From NCBI GenBank assembly GCA_963921425.1, contig OY992840.1, forward strand, positions 15,664,621 through 15,728,620: a DNA stretch of 64,000 bases. The letters are read 5' to 3'. Under the pieces are notes generated by a model that saw nothing but the letters and a program-made list of their open reading frames with translations, ran no database searches and was not told the origin of the DNA. A program made the position numbers and the translations under genes. Source of the stretch: Dryas octopetala (Eukaryota; Streptophyta; Magnoliopsida; Rosales; Rosaceae). Positions 25,035 through 36,700 of this stretch are shown one piece after another (the first letter of the stretch is position 1; every line of letters begins with the position of its first letter).

Positions 25035-25297
25035 CACCCAACATTCAAAGTAAAACTAGCTTCAAGCAGTGGTAGAGTTTAGCATACCTTGCAACTGAAA
25101 CTACAATTTGTGCAGGTGCTCGCATTCCCACCAAGCAAAGCTTCAAAAGCAAATGTGGCTGAGTTGAGATGAGAGAATGCATGAGGAGCCTTCAAGAACT
25201 TAACAGAGACCTCTGACCCATCAGAGTGTACTTTTAAACTCAAAAGTGCAAAAACCCAAAGAAGAAAAACCGGCCATGAAATTTTAAGCAAACCCAT
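19600..25297 (-). CDS. Large membrane protein: Ig-like ectodomain plus TRP-like multipass region
   Basis: Thirteen exons on the minus strand: 25088-25297, 24795-24930, 24502-24638, 23987-24188, 23606-23844, 23390-23501, 23014-23158, 22668-22810, 22345-22511, 21775-22074, 21623-21684, 21145-21359, 19600-20798. All phases agree, giving 1088 residues. It starts with a signal peptide (MGLLKISWPVFLLWVFALLS) and a Cys-rich segment. Then come repeats of bacterial-Ig type (Big_12-like): PPTATVTASRTF...SFSE...DAAGN and RPSVKLSTTS...KPVFGFNSSSLSLSGG...DVAGN. From exon 9 on there are about nine to ten hydrophobic segments. QVFALSRWLAVTLP, a Trp-Ser pair in GLQWSIPYFTLPW, and FLVLKKPFIKKRVQLVEI resemble the membrane region of fungal TRP-like/Flc proteins. 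The tail is Ser-rich and probably cytosolic. Intron 7 uses a GC donor. Function is unknown; a channel or transporter role is inference. Confidence 0.85.
24992..25032. repeat. (GA)n microsatellite in intron 1 of the Ig/TRP-like gene
   Basis: A perfect dinucleotide run between exons 1 and 2. Confidence 0.97.
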
Positions 25298-25540
25298 TTT
25301 AGATGAAACCTCAAATTCAGTGCAAGAAGTCTGGAGTCTGACATCTACAAGCAAAAGAGAAACATTTCTGGGGTTTGCCTAAAGAGTTTTTAACAATGAG
25401 AACAGGGCACCATATCATGATAGTGGTGAAAATATATTTGTGTTAAGAGAGAGAGATTAGAGAAAATATATTAGTGGTTACTGGTTGATGAAGTTTCAGA
25501 TAAAGCAGAGTGCACTAGAGAGCTGAGACTGGCATAGCAG

Positions 25541-25631
25541 TACAAGTGTTTTCTTGGTAGAAATTAAAGAGAGATAAGAGGGAGAGAGAGAGAGTACAAG
25601 AGTTTTCTTGGTAGAAATTAAAGAGAGATAA

Positions 25632-25672
<41 letters not shown>
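25541..25672. repeat. 54-bp tandem duplication ending in a GA microsatellite, upstream of the Ig/TRP-like gene
   Basis: The block starting TACAAGTGTTTTCTTGGTAG at 25541 recurs at 25595 as TACAAGAGTTTTCTTGGTAG, and each copy runs into a GA tract. It lies 240-380 bases upstream of the start codon, in the likely leader or promoter. Confidence 0.9.
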
Positions 25673-25678
<6 letters not shown>

Positions 25679-25679
25679 G

Positions 25680-27843
25680 AGACAGAAAGAAGCATCACTG
25701 TTGTTTTCGGCTATAAATGATCTGCAGCAGCAGAGCTCATTTAATCAAAATATTGGACATGAAATTTTTAAGTGGGATGAGCTCCTAAACAATGATTTTG
25801 CTTGTGTTAAATAAGATTACACATTTACACATCATGTTAAACAGGTAACAAGACAAATATCCAATACAATTAAGCAAGACATGAAAAGCAAAGCATATTG
25901 GGAGAAAATCATTAGTTTTTGTTGTTTCAAAATTTGGGGTAAAAAAACATTTACACGTGCATGGACAGCTTCCAAGGACACAGACCCATGTTTTGGCAGT
26001 TTTGCTTCTCAGCACTTTATACTTTTTATTGCTTCATATATTATTTTGCTACAAATGGCTAGGATATCATAAAGTGTGAGAGCAGATCCGATCCAACGAC
26101 CCCACTTGACCAGCTAATATAAATTTAGTCAAGTAAGATATAATATACCTCCCTGTCCAACACATTTTGTTTTCTTAATAACTGATGATTTCTCACATTT
26201 CAATCTGGTTTGAACAGTTTTCATATTGTTTTTAAGAGATTGGGAAGAGTTTGGATTGAGTTGGTAGAATTTGAGTTCCGTCTATTGTAAGAATATCCGT
26301 ATAACATACAAATACATCTAACATTAAGAAAATCTATAGCTTAGTAATCAAAAAGCAAACCCGTAAAATTGAACCTTTAAAAATGTATTATGTGGGTCTA
26401 TATAATAGAATTTTCTGTAAAATTTTTGTTCTGCTTCACAAAGAACAATCATTGGTTGGCAAGAAAGCAGAAGAAAATAAATGCTAAATCCTAATCATCA
26501 TATGATTCTCAAAAGATGAATAAGTTCCATTGAATAAGCCAAAGGCCAAAATTATGATAATTTGTAGACCATGCCTATTGAAGAATTGATTGAACAGTTT
26601 ATTTCTTTCTCTGATGTTTTCCACTGCATTTTTCAAAAGGACGAGTGTACAGCTTGCTATTGGGACCATCAGTAATTGTAAACCAGAAAGGAATTTAATA
26701 AACCGAGGGAGTGATTGTGATTCCGTCTTCTTGTGGTTTACTTTAGGCCCCACATATGCCTTGGAAGAAAATAACAAAGACAAAAATTGACAATCGAAGA
26801 TGATTGTCAAATTGTGAACCATAGTGGCAATTCATTGATGCTTACTATGAGATAAAAGGTGATGGAAACCCTCCACCTCAAAAACATTATCTCTCTCTCA
26901 CATGCATTACAGTGCTACTAGAACAGGAAAATGATCAAAATAGACAAAAATAAAAGGAGACAAAATGAAAGAATAATCCTTCGAGCTATCTACTAGGAGC
27001 AATCTGTACACAAGCATGGCCTTCACATGTGCAGCAAATCTATTTTCTGTTGGCTTGCTGTAGATATGAGTAAAAATGGGTTGAACAAAATTGGAGATCA
27101 AGTACCAGACTAGTGCAGTAGCTTGAGTGCATTGAAAGATGGCTCAAATGCTCAACGGCATTTTTCAGCAAGCCTGAACTCTATACTATCATTAGGCATT
27201 GTATTGAAAAGTTGGGTTAGGTCCAAATCCAGGTGAAGCCCATAGTATTAAGCCCTTTTACCGTGTCTACCCGACATGCATTCAAAGACCAATTGAGACA
27301 TTAATAAAACATGAAAAAGGCAAACGTTACAGTGCATCTATTTCTCAAGAATTTCCTTGAATTGTCAAATTGGTTCAAGTTATACAAATGGAGTCGGTTA
27401 AAGTGCCCTTCCACTATAAATAGTCTCAGTAGCAAAAGCAGGACCCTGTTTCATGGGTTTCTGTATGAGCTTAGCAAATAGTGACCATGTTTATTGTTTA
27501 ATCTTAACATAGCCAGAAGGCCCAGAAGGCCCAGAACTCGAATTACTTTGAAGTAATCAATACAAAAAAGACAGATATAGCTGTCATGATTAATGATTCT
27601 CCACTGAAAAATAATCGCAGTAGCAAAAGCAGACCCTGTTTCATGGGTTGCTGTCTGAGCTTTTGTTCAGAAAGTAGTAACCATGTTCATTGTTTAATTT
27701 TAGAAATATCCAGAACTTGAATTCTTATATCAATTAAAAGAAAAAATAGGTTACATGACTAATGCATACCTATGAAGGTGGTAATGCAGAATCCCCAAAA
27801 GTGACACCATTGGATCATTCCCAACTCAACTAAAAAGATGTAC
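25680..27843. other. Intergenic region with a diverged direct repeat
   Basis: No gene is seen. Two related blocks of about 110 bases, at about 27425-27545 and 27610-27722, share AGTAGCAAAAGCAG and CCCTGTTTCATGGGTT and then a similar tail; part may be 3' UTR of the DPH7-like gene. A minus-strand frame of 112 codons at 26484-26822 has no recognisable domain. Confidence 0.55.
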
Positions 27844-29039
27844 TCAAAACACAAAGTCCTGCAAATCACTTTCTGGCATCCATATCCGAAGAAGCTTGTC
27901 ATAAAATGAGCAGGTAGCAACTAAAGTGCTACTCCTTTTGCCTTCATGGAATGATCCCTCCCTGTGCCAGTCAGCTCCATATGCAAGTGACTCATGCTTG
28001 CTGTATGTTTCAACGACTTCAGTTTTATCCCCATTAATCTTGACAATTGAAAACCCATTGTGCATACAAGCTGCCAGGACTAGACCGGTTACAAAGGGAT
28101 GGTACTTGATTCTCCAGACTCCTCCTCCTAACCAACTAGAGGTTTCATTAACCGGTTTTGATATTGATCTTACATCCCATACCCTTAGGTACTCATCGTA
28201 GCTACCAGTAAGCACGGTATTGGGGTCGTTGGGGGTTTTGGCTATGCAACAGACTCCCATTTTATGGACTTTGGTATTCTGAAATGCCAACTTGGAAGGA
28301 CCATCTCGCAAATCCCAACAACAGAATTTGCAGTCATCCGAACCAGTGTATACCAACTGGGGCTGGTGGATATCGAAAGAAGATGCCCAAACCTCAAAAT
28401 CATGTGCTTTCCATATTTCTTGTGTCTCAAGCTTGGATTCCACTATAGAAACTATCGAGGCAGAACCATCCGAAAGCCCCACAGTGATAGATGTGGCTGA
28501 AGGGTTCCAGTCCAGACAAAGGCACATGGAAGAACTGATTTTTTCATCACTGACCTCTCTCAAAGAAAACCCTGCACCGAAAATTCATAATAACACTTAT
28601 AAAAGAAGAACAGCCATCTTCATTGCCACTACTTAACAAGCACATAAAATTTTTGGCTCTAAAAATGGTTTAAATGTAAACTCTTGGACATAGCCATTAG
28701 CCATATCATACCTTGTGCTTCATCCGAAGAGCAACCAAGACCGTGAATTCTCAAGTAACCATCAGCGTCAGCTTGAGCAAGCAGAGGACTCGAACTCACA
28801 CATCCTCCAACTGGGTTCCACTTTATATCAAATATTCCCGCAGTGTCCATGCGGTGAAGCAAATCAAGGCGACCCATGTCAGCATCAACGTTAAATAGCG
28901 ATATGCTTCCGGCCCGGCTCGGCCTATCACCCTCGTGTAATGTGTACGTTGAAGCTGCCAGAACATGGCGGTACGAGTCGTGCGGACAGAAGTCCACGGC
29001 ATCAGCATTGCCGTCTAAGTAGCAATGTGCCACGTCCAT
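27844..29039 (-). CDS. DPH7: DPH7-type WD40 protein (diphthamide biosynthesis)
   Basis: Two coding exons on the minus strand, 28712-29039 and 27844-28571, joined in phase 1 (AAG|GTATGA donor, GTGCAG acceptor), giving 351 residues. The start MDVAHCYLDGNADAV was chosen because it begins the family's conserved N-terminus. An in-frame ATG 30 bases upstream seems less likely, since an acceptor-like CTAG lies between the two. WD repeats are seen around DIKWNPVGG, LDWNPSATSITVGLSDG, LVYTGSDDCKFCCWDLRDG, TVLTGSYDEYLRVWDVR and VATCSFYDKLLRIW. In yeast and mammals DPH7/WDR85 removes a methyl ester from an intermediate in making diphthamide on elongation factor 2. A 5'-UTR intron from about 29331 to 29042 is possible, with a GTAACG donor. 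Confidence 0.85.
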
Positions 29040-29514
29040 TCCTAGATTATTTTCAAACAAATTACACACTCATTTTACGTTGATTCAGCACTACACAGGC
29101 ATTTTGTCAAACAAGTTACAGGCACAACTTGAAGTGATTATAATGCAAAGTATAAGTGTGGTTTTGCCGTTTTGGGTGGAAAATATTCTTAACTTTTAAA
29201 TGGTATTATAAAGAGAATATGGTAAAACAAAATTGAAAAATAAATCTATAAGCTTATACGAAGCATAGAGAGAATCAAAGAAAGTGCCAGAATACAATAG
29301 GAGTGACGACGAAAGAAGAAGAGGACGTTACCGTTGTTCGTTGGCGGTTGTTCCTCAACTAAAAAGTAGGGGTTGGTGGGCTATAAAGCAAGTTATGCAA
29401 GTATTATTATATGGGCTTGGAGTAATTGGCCTTTGGGAAAATTACAAGCATGGGCCAGACTTGTGTTTTTATTTTTTTATTTTATTTTTGCCTGAGAAAT
29501 CACAATCACATTTA

Positions 29515-29962
29515 TGGCATGTTTAGGAATGGGATTGAGAAGGAATTGGATCGAGTAGGAGTTAAAATCCGAATTCCCATTAAAGCTGTTTATTAAATTA
29601 TTTGAAATCAAAATAGGAATAGTACCAATTCCATATAAGTTGTTTACTAATTCACCGAAATCGGAATTGAAACCAATTTAATTACTAAAATGCCCTTGTT
29701 TTAAAAAAAATTATAGAAATAATGTGAGGGTATCATAGGAAAAAAAGTTGAACTCCTGATGGGTTGTTTCTCCAAGAATCATAATACCTCTCTCTACACA
29801 AGAATCCAATTCCTCCAATATAAGGAGTTGAATTCCTGATATCATGTGAGCCCCACTTGTATTTTTATTCTTATATAGTTACTAAACACATGAACATGAG
29901 TAGCTCGTAATCAGAATCTAATTTCTTATTTTGATTCCAATTACGAATTAGTAAACATGTCA
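29515..29962. mobile_element. MITE, copy 1 of a family present twice in the window
   Basis: The ends TGGCATGTTTA and TAAACATGTCA form imperfect terminal inverted repeats. The subterminal regions are rich in GGAATTG/CAATTCC motifs. The interior shares GGAGTTGAATTCC, GCCCCACTTGT and ATTCCAATTACGAATTA with the element at 53958-54399, partly in the opposite sense. About 448 bp and no coding capacity. TA flanks both ends here, but target duplication is uncertain. Confidence 0.75.
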
Positions 29963-30772
29963 TATACTCTTTTATTTTTCTCTTTGCTTGGGACAAAAAT
30001 AATCATGATCCATTCATCCATATATCCAAAATCATATTATTGGGCAACGGACCAGCATAGACACACTATTAAATTCAACCTTGCTGCATTGATATTGTAC
30101 CCAATTTAACTGTCTAACACAAGGTGAGTGAGAGTTTAATGAACTCATTAGATATGAAATTTTATCTTAAAATACTTCGATCTTATTAATAATTAATCAT
30201 CAACTTTTATATCGTATATCATTGAGTTACCTTTTCAAAATTTGATTAATATCATATATATGCATTTATAACTTGCACTGGGTATGAAACACACAACCCC
30301 AGGATCTACGTAGTACTGGTTGTGTTGTGCAACTTTTAGTCTTTTACATAATTCATTGTTGCTTGCTTATATAAAATGGTAGGAGCGTCTCCACAAAAAG
30401 AATTGCTTTAGGAGACATAAGGTTGTGGAGAATCAGTTTATATTCTAGTGCTAAGGTTTTGATCACGTTTCTCAACTCTGATTCGGCCATCGATCTATGA
30501 TCCTACTTAGTATAAACTTTTACTACTTTTTCATCATTAATTTCATAAGCTTATTATTAAACATATTAACTAGCAACAAAACAAGGAGGGCTGCCTCAAT
30601 TAGGAGATTTGAATATTAATTAGCAAATGGAAATGGAGCCTACCCGGGAAGAGAATAATAACATTTGATCTAAACATAGTCACGATAATCCAGGAATATT
30701 TTGGTGACATCAGCAATGAAACAAAGTGATCTGATTCCGATACATCAGTTCATTCGCCGAATCACTAGTTAC

Positions 30773-30805
30773 TGACTCACTCAGTGACTCACGAGTCATG
30801 ACTCA
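30773..30805. promoter_or_regulatory. Cluster of TGACTCA (bZIP GCN4-type) motifs
   Basis: TGACTCA occurs at 30773, 30785 and 30799, with GAGTCA at 30793 in the opposite sense: four half-sites in 33 bases. Such motifs are bound by plant bZIP factors. Function here is inference. Confidence 0.4.
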
Positions 30806-31330
30806 ACTCTCTCTCTAGGCTCTAGTCTCTCGTCATACTCACATTGTATAGTCTGTATCTGTATGTAATGTAGTCACACAGTAAGTATTCAGTGACTGTG
30901 GGTAGCGTATGAAGTGGGCAACTCCCTTTCTCTTATTATGCGATATATGTGCTTGTTTTATTCCTCTGGCTTCCTCAATGCCTAAACTCCCTTATCTCGC
31001 ATGCATAAACCTGCTTACTCGTTAATAACATCATAAAACCATATTTGGAATTTGGATATAGGAGTGGGTTCAGCCGTTCAGGTTTGCCACCTTTCACTAT
31101 GAGTCTATGTACAAAGTACAATATAAGAAAGAGTTTATGATTAAATTTACGTTATCAATATTAACTTTTACTCAACTATAACTTGTCTATCAAATTACTG
31201 TCCAATTTAAAAATTCAATAAATTAGGATATCAAACTTTAAAAAGTAGGTCAAATTTCTCTAATTTTGTATCTATGAACTCAATTCGACCAATTTGATCA
31301 TCTAGAATTGTAAGTTGTGATTCAAAGAGT

Positions 31331-31464
31331 GATTGTTCAAGCAATATTACTCCATATATTGAAGAAGAATATCTAAGCGGAAATAGTATGGACTCCACCT
31401 GGTGGTTTGCATGGAAGGGAGTGATACTATTGTGGAGTGGCCATGCAATATTGCTTGAATAATC
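31331..31464. repeat. Inverted repeat (20-bp arms, 18/20 identical)
   Basis: The left arm 31331-31350 (GATTGTTCAAGCAATATTAC) pairs with the right arm 31445-31464. The spacer holds further short self-complementary stretches, including CCACCTGGTGG. It may be a small foldback MITE. Confidence 0.75.
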
Positions 31465-32023
31465 ATTGTTTTGATAAAATGACTAGTGACTACTAGACCG
31501 AAAATTAATCATAAATCTTAATGATGATAGCTATAATGTACAGAGAAAGCTTCGAGTAAGAATGTTCCTACAAAGAAAGCTTTAAGTAATAATGTTTTTA
31601 TTTTAAGAAAAGTAAGAATATATGTTTTGAACCTACAATTCAACGATCGAAATTATTTATATTTGAAGGTATTATTTAAAGATTATCTTTATAAAAAATA
31701 AGTCAATTAAATTAGAAATTATTTAGTTAGTTTATTACTATCAATATCATTTCAATTTATTTGACAGACTGTATTTGTCTATTTAATTTAGATGACTAAA
31801 TAATTATTAATTTGACTAATTTTTTATAAAAATTGAAGGACTTAAAAAAATAGATGGTTTCATTTATTGAACTTCATTACTAATAGTATCCAGGGATAGT
31901 GTTTTTGCTTCTTATTAAATTGAGAATAACTTACCAATGTCTTTGATATGGAATATGTAATATTACCAAAAAAAAAAAAAGAGAGAGAGAGAGAGAAAAG
32001 GGAAGGGAAGGGAAGGAGATGAC

Positions 32024-32055
32024 AGGTGGTATGATACCACCTGCACCTGGTGCAG
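32024..32055. repeat. Two adjoining short hairpins
   Basis: AGGTGGTAT-G-ATACCACCT at 32024-32042 and CTGCACC-T-GGTGCAG at 32041-32055 are each perfect inverted repeats around one base, and they overlap by two bases. Confidence 0.85.
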
Positions 32056-32714
32056 GTAAGTTCTTCTCATTTAAATTAGGACATCTTACTCAAAGGCTTA
32101 ACGCTCTCTCATAATTTATATGGCACTTTAATAATAATAGTAAACCAGTAATATTATTTAACAGTTAATTTAAATAATAAAACAATTTAGTGTAACATTG
32201 CCAAACAAAATTGCCCTACTTGTTTTTTTTTTTGACATGGCCAATAAGCCTGTGCCTGCGTGGGTCATGGACCTCATGGTTGACATGGCCACTATTCAGT
32301 ACTTTAATGAGTCCATGGAAAGTGACTCCAACGCTCTCACAAATGCGTGGACAAGGTCACTATCAGAGTCTGAAAAGAAGCAAACTCAGGTGAACAGTCT
32401 CCAGTTTCTCCTTGCTCGTACGCTAAAATTACACTTCCCAATACACAACATCAATCAACCAACTTAATTCTTAACATCTAATTAAGTAATTAATTAATTA
32501 ATTAATTAATACTTCCCCAATTTGATTCTAGTTGACTTTTGACTTCTTTCTTCTACTGCACACAGAGTCCTTAACTATTATTAATGCAAACAATTAAATA
32601 ATTGAAACTAATTATAATCGATGGCCTACGCCCTCTCTAGCCTCACACTTGCACTTTCTCCATCTATAATTAAGCTCTCTCTCCAGTCTCTTCTCCACTC
32701 CTCGATCGAAGACA

Positions 32715-33698
32715 ATGATGGAAGAAGAACTGTACGACCTCGAGTACTCGACGCCCGCTGGTTTCAGCTCTGATTACTCTTCAATGGCGCCGATGCCGGA
32801 GGAAAATCTGCAGCTTCCTCATCATCATCATCATCATCAGGTGGACTACTACCGGAGCTTCGAGCCTTTATCGGTGGCTTTGGGCGACCGGATGCTGGGC
32901 CGGCCCGACCCGATGTTCTCCGGTTCGTGCTCCGCGGTATCCGAATCCGATGGTGCGAATTCGGTGGTGACAGCTGGAGTTCAACGACTAGGAGGTTCAT
33001 CGGGAGAGGCGGCGGAGCTTTCGAGTGCGATTAATGCTAAGATCGCTTCGCATCCTCTCTACCCCAAGCTCCTTCAAGCTTACATCGATTGCCAAAAGGT
33101 GGAGTAGTACTAGTACTTGATATATCCGTTTGGTTGCTCACAAAACCAACAAAGAAAATAAACAAAGAAAGAAATACATAGGAATTCATTCATATGAACT
33201 TACTGCTACTTCTAATTATATAACCTGTTTCTGTTCCTCGATTGAAAACAAAAAGATCGAAAAAAGAAGACCAAAATTAAATTGCTGTTATATATATATA
33301 CTAGCCTCAGCTCGCTGGAGTAAAGGCCGGTTTTGCGGTGAAAAATTGGACGATGGAGATGAAACGTCGTTTCATTTTCTGGCTTGAATTTTCTCGGAAG
33401 CCAAACGTACCGTGCAATAAAAAATTATCATGGCTCTACAAATAAATCAAACTTGATCAAATTTTCAAAATTTAATTAATTATGACTACTTATTAAGTTG
33501 CGAAACGTACATGTTTGTAATTAATTTGTGTTTGTTTTTAATATGGCGTTTAATTATTTATATATAGGTGGGAGCACCACCAGAAATCGCACGTATGTTG
33601 GACGAAATCCGGCGAGAAAGTGATCTTCTTTGTAGGATGAGACCCGGCGCCGTTTCAACGAATTGCATGGGTCCCGATCCTGAGCTCGATCTCTTCAT

Positions 33699-33753
<55 letters not shown>

Positions 33754-36700
33754 TTCTGATCTGCAAGACACTGGTGTTTTTAGTTTAATTAATTTTCTTG
33801 TTTTTTTTTTTTCCGAAGGAAACTTACTGCGATATATTGGTGAAGTACAAATCGGATCTTACGAGGCCTTTCGACGAAGCAATCACTTTCTTGAACAAAA
33901 TGGAGACGCAGCTCAACACTCTTGCTAATACTAGTACTCTCTCTCTCTCTCTCATTTCGTAAATCTTTGTTTTGTTAGTTTCTTCGTTAAAATTTGTGCT
34001 TTGTGCGCTTATTTTCCAAATATGGCTGCATATATATATATATATTTGTATTTTCTTCAAGTTACATTATTAATCCCATATATGAAAAAGCCCAGATCAG
34101 GAGCGAGCGAGCTAGGTTTGGCGCACGTTAGCACGAAACCCCAGTGCACGTTAGCACTTAGCAGGACAAGTGAGAGTACTGTAGATGTATATAGTTTTTG
34201 GTTTTGATTCCTAATTTCCTAGGCTGAGTTCCCTTTATTGGTTCTGATAAAAACCTGCACCTCAAACAACGTTTGTTCTTATTGAAGAAACTAAAGATCA
34301 AAACCCTAGCTAAATATATATATATATATATATATAAAAGAGACCCTTTTCTTGTAGACGTACATCTGATATTTATTTATTTCGGTACTAAGAGATCACT
34401 TGTATGAAATTAATATTCTGTTAATTAATGAATGAATGACGGTACTGCATGTATGAAGGTCTTTTGCAATTAAATTCACAGACTAATAATCAATATATAT
34501 AATTATATATAGACAATTTTTCTAAAGGCATGGGCTTGGTAGCAGCTACAAGCCTACAAATACAGATTTTGATATTCAGATCGAACTCCAACTATGGCAC
34601 TAGAAATGATAGTCGAGCCTAGCTAAGCAATAAGGCCCTAGCTAGGTAACTAATTAAGTGACTGGTTGAAAAAATATATGCAAGGACTTGATGGAGGCTG
34701 AGGTTGATATATAAGTTTTGTTTTACTAGCTAGTAAATATGTTAGCCAAACATCCATATCATGAGGCATACAGTATTTTGCATATATTCGATCAAGTGAC
34801 TTGGGTAGGAGTTAATTTTCAAATTCAACACTATAAGAAATTTGGGGAAAGCAATGTAAAATCATTAATATACACTATACACCTTAAACCACATGATTAA
34901 ATTTCTTGCTTACATAATTCCAGAACCACCTTGGAATCATTGTTTGTTTTCTAAAAGAAAAAAACTATTTGTACCATATATCTTAATTAACCATCCTTTT
35001 TTACTATATCTCTAATAGAGGTTAGACCACTTGTGGTGGAGGGGTTTCACATCTATTAGAAAGATAGTACACAAAATGGTCAGTTGGGATGCATGGTACA
35101 AATAACAATCCTCTTTCTTCAATTTTTTTAGTATGAATTTTTCTCTCTTGGGGTAAAATCTTTAATAATGTAATTTATTTATGTTATAGAGATATGCTAA
35201 AATGGTTTCCCAGTTTCAAGACTGTCTTTGGGCTAAAAAACGATAATGTATGATTGTTCTTGTCACATTATATATAAGTTGTGGACTCTATATATAAGCT
35301 TTTCCATTAATTTAATTAATTGTCGGTTATAACAAAAAAAAAGCAAAAAAAAAGAGAATGAAATTAACTCAGTTGATGCAGTGGCTCTTGTGATCTAGGG
35401 CAAACTTGATTTGATAAAACAGACTTGCTTTGGGAAAATTTGTCATATATGGTATAGGCTTCTAGTAAGTACGTGATTGGCTTAATTTTCTTTGTGGGTG
35501 CAAATATCAATGGCTGTTGGCTTTCAAAATACATATAAATTAAACTTGCTGCAATAGGCGGGAATGCACTCCCCCCCTAAAGATGATCTGTTATGGAAAT
35601 GGTCCTAATATTGATCTTGGGTATTCCATACTAAATTTTCAAGTTGATTGTATATGACCATGAGTTTTAGTGCATGCCATGGGAGGGAATTAATGGTTTT
35701 ACCTTGGGAAAGGTATTAAGTAATGGATCAAATTATATTGCTTCTTTATTTAATTAATGAGTACTTAAAAGAATGGGTAGGAATGGCTGCTGGAAGTACT
35801 TTCAAATGTATAAAATATGGTGTGAGCTGAAATAAACCGCATTTCTTCTAACCATCCTCATCGTCCCTTATGGAATCTTGTGAAGAACACTAGTTATATA
35901 TACATATCATGGCAGGGTTAAGTACACTTAATTACCTTTCAAAATATAATGTCTGCTGGTTGAGGCGGACTTCTTATTCCTTTTATCATTGTTGATCTCC
36001 TACTTTTGAGGTTGTGCATATACTTGTATAATGGCTGAATCCATGGGTTTCTGTACTTGGTACAGATTGATTTTGTCGCCAAAAATGTTATTTTAGCATT
36101 ACTTTTTGTGCTCAAGGCAACAAGATTACAGATATAGTATGGTAACTAGCTATTTCTTGAACCACTTTTTAAAAAGCTGCTTTCATGTGATGTATTTTGG
36201 GGTTTGGAGGTTATGGATTTTGTCTGGGACCTTATTGGTTGTAGAAAGCCAGTTGTTAATATATATAGTTAATTGGTTTGGGCATGCGAAAAATCTGTAG
36301 TTTAAATTTCAAAAGGGTTCATCACCTTTATGGCACCTGGGTAGTGAGATTGAAAGCTTCTAATGAATGTGCTTTGAGTGCTTTTTTTCTGTCAATTGCA
36401 TGCTTGAGCAGGGTTCTTTGAATTTTTAATACCTATAGCACGAGGATGCCTTAGATGTCCATGCAGTGTTTAATTGGCTTGTGTTAAATACTTCTTTATT
36501 GTTTTAACGGCTACTGTATAGGAATTAAGTTGTGTTAATTAATTTCAGCTTTAGATTAGTTGTGCCTGCAAAGGATGCTTTTCTGCTAGATTAATACTTT
36601 ACATATATGTTTGAATGTAAGAGTCATCCATATAAAATAGGATGTACTCAAACCAACGAGGGTTTATTTGAGTGGTCAGGCCTGTTGTTTGCTTCCACAT

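Larger units (their letters stand above)
29963..32714. other. Long upstream region of the KNOX gene, no gene seen
   Basis: AT-rich DNA between the divergent DPH7-like and KNOX genes. It contains a TGACTCA cluster, an inverted-repeat element and two adjoining hairpins, annotated separately. A 90-codon frame at 32198 is probably chance. The final 150 bases hold CT-rich leader-like sequence before the KNOX ATG. Confidence 0.55.

Noticed and set aside
26484-26822. 112-codon minus-strand frame
   Set aside because: Composition and lack of any family motif or splice context suggest chance in AT-rich DNA.
32198-32467. 90-codon frame upstream of KNOX
   Set aside because: No domain and embedded in AT-rich intergenic DNA; not joined to the KNOX frame.
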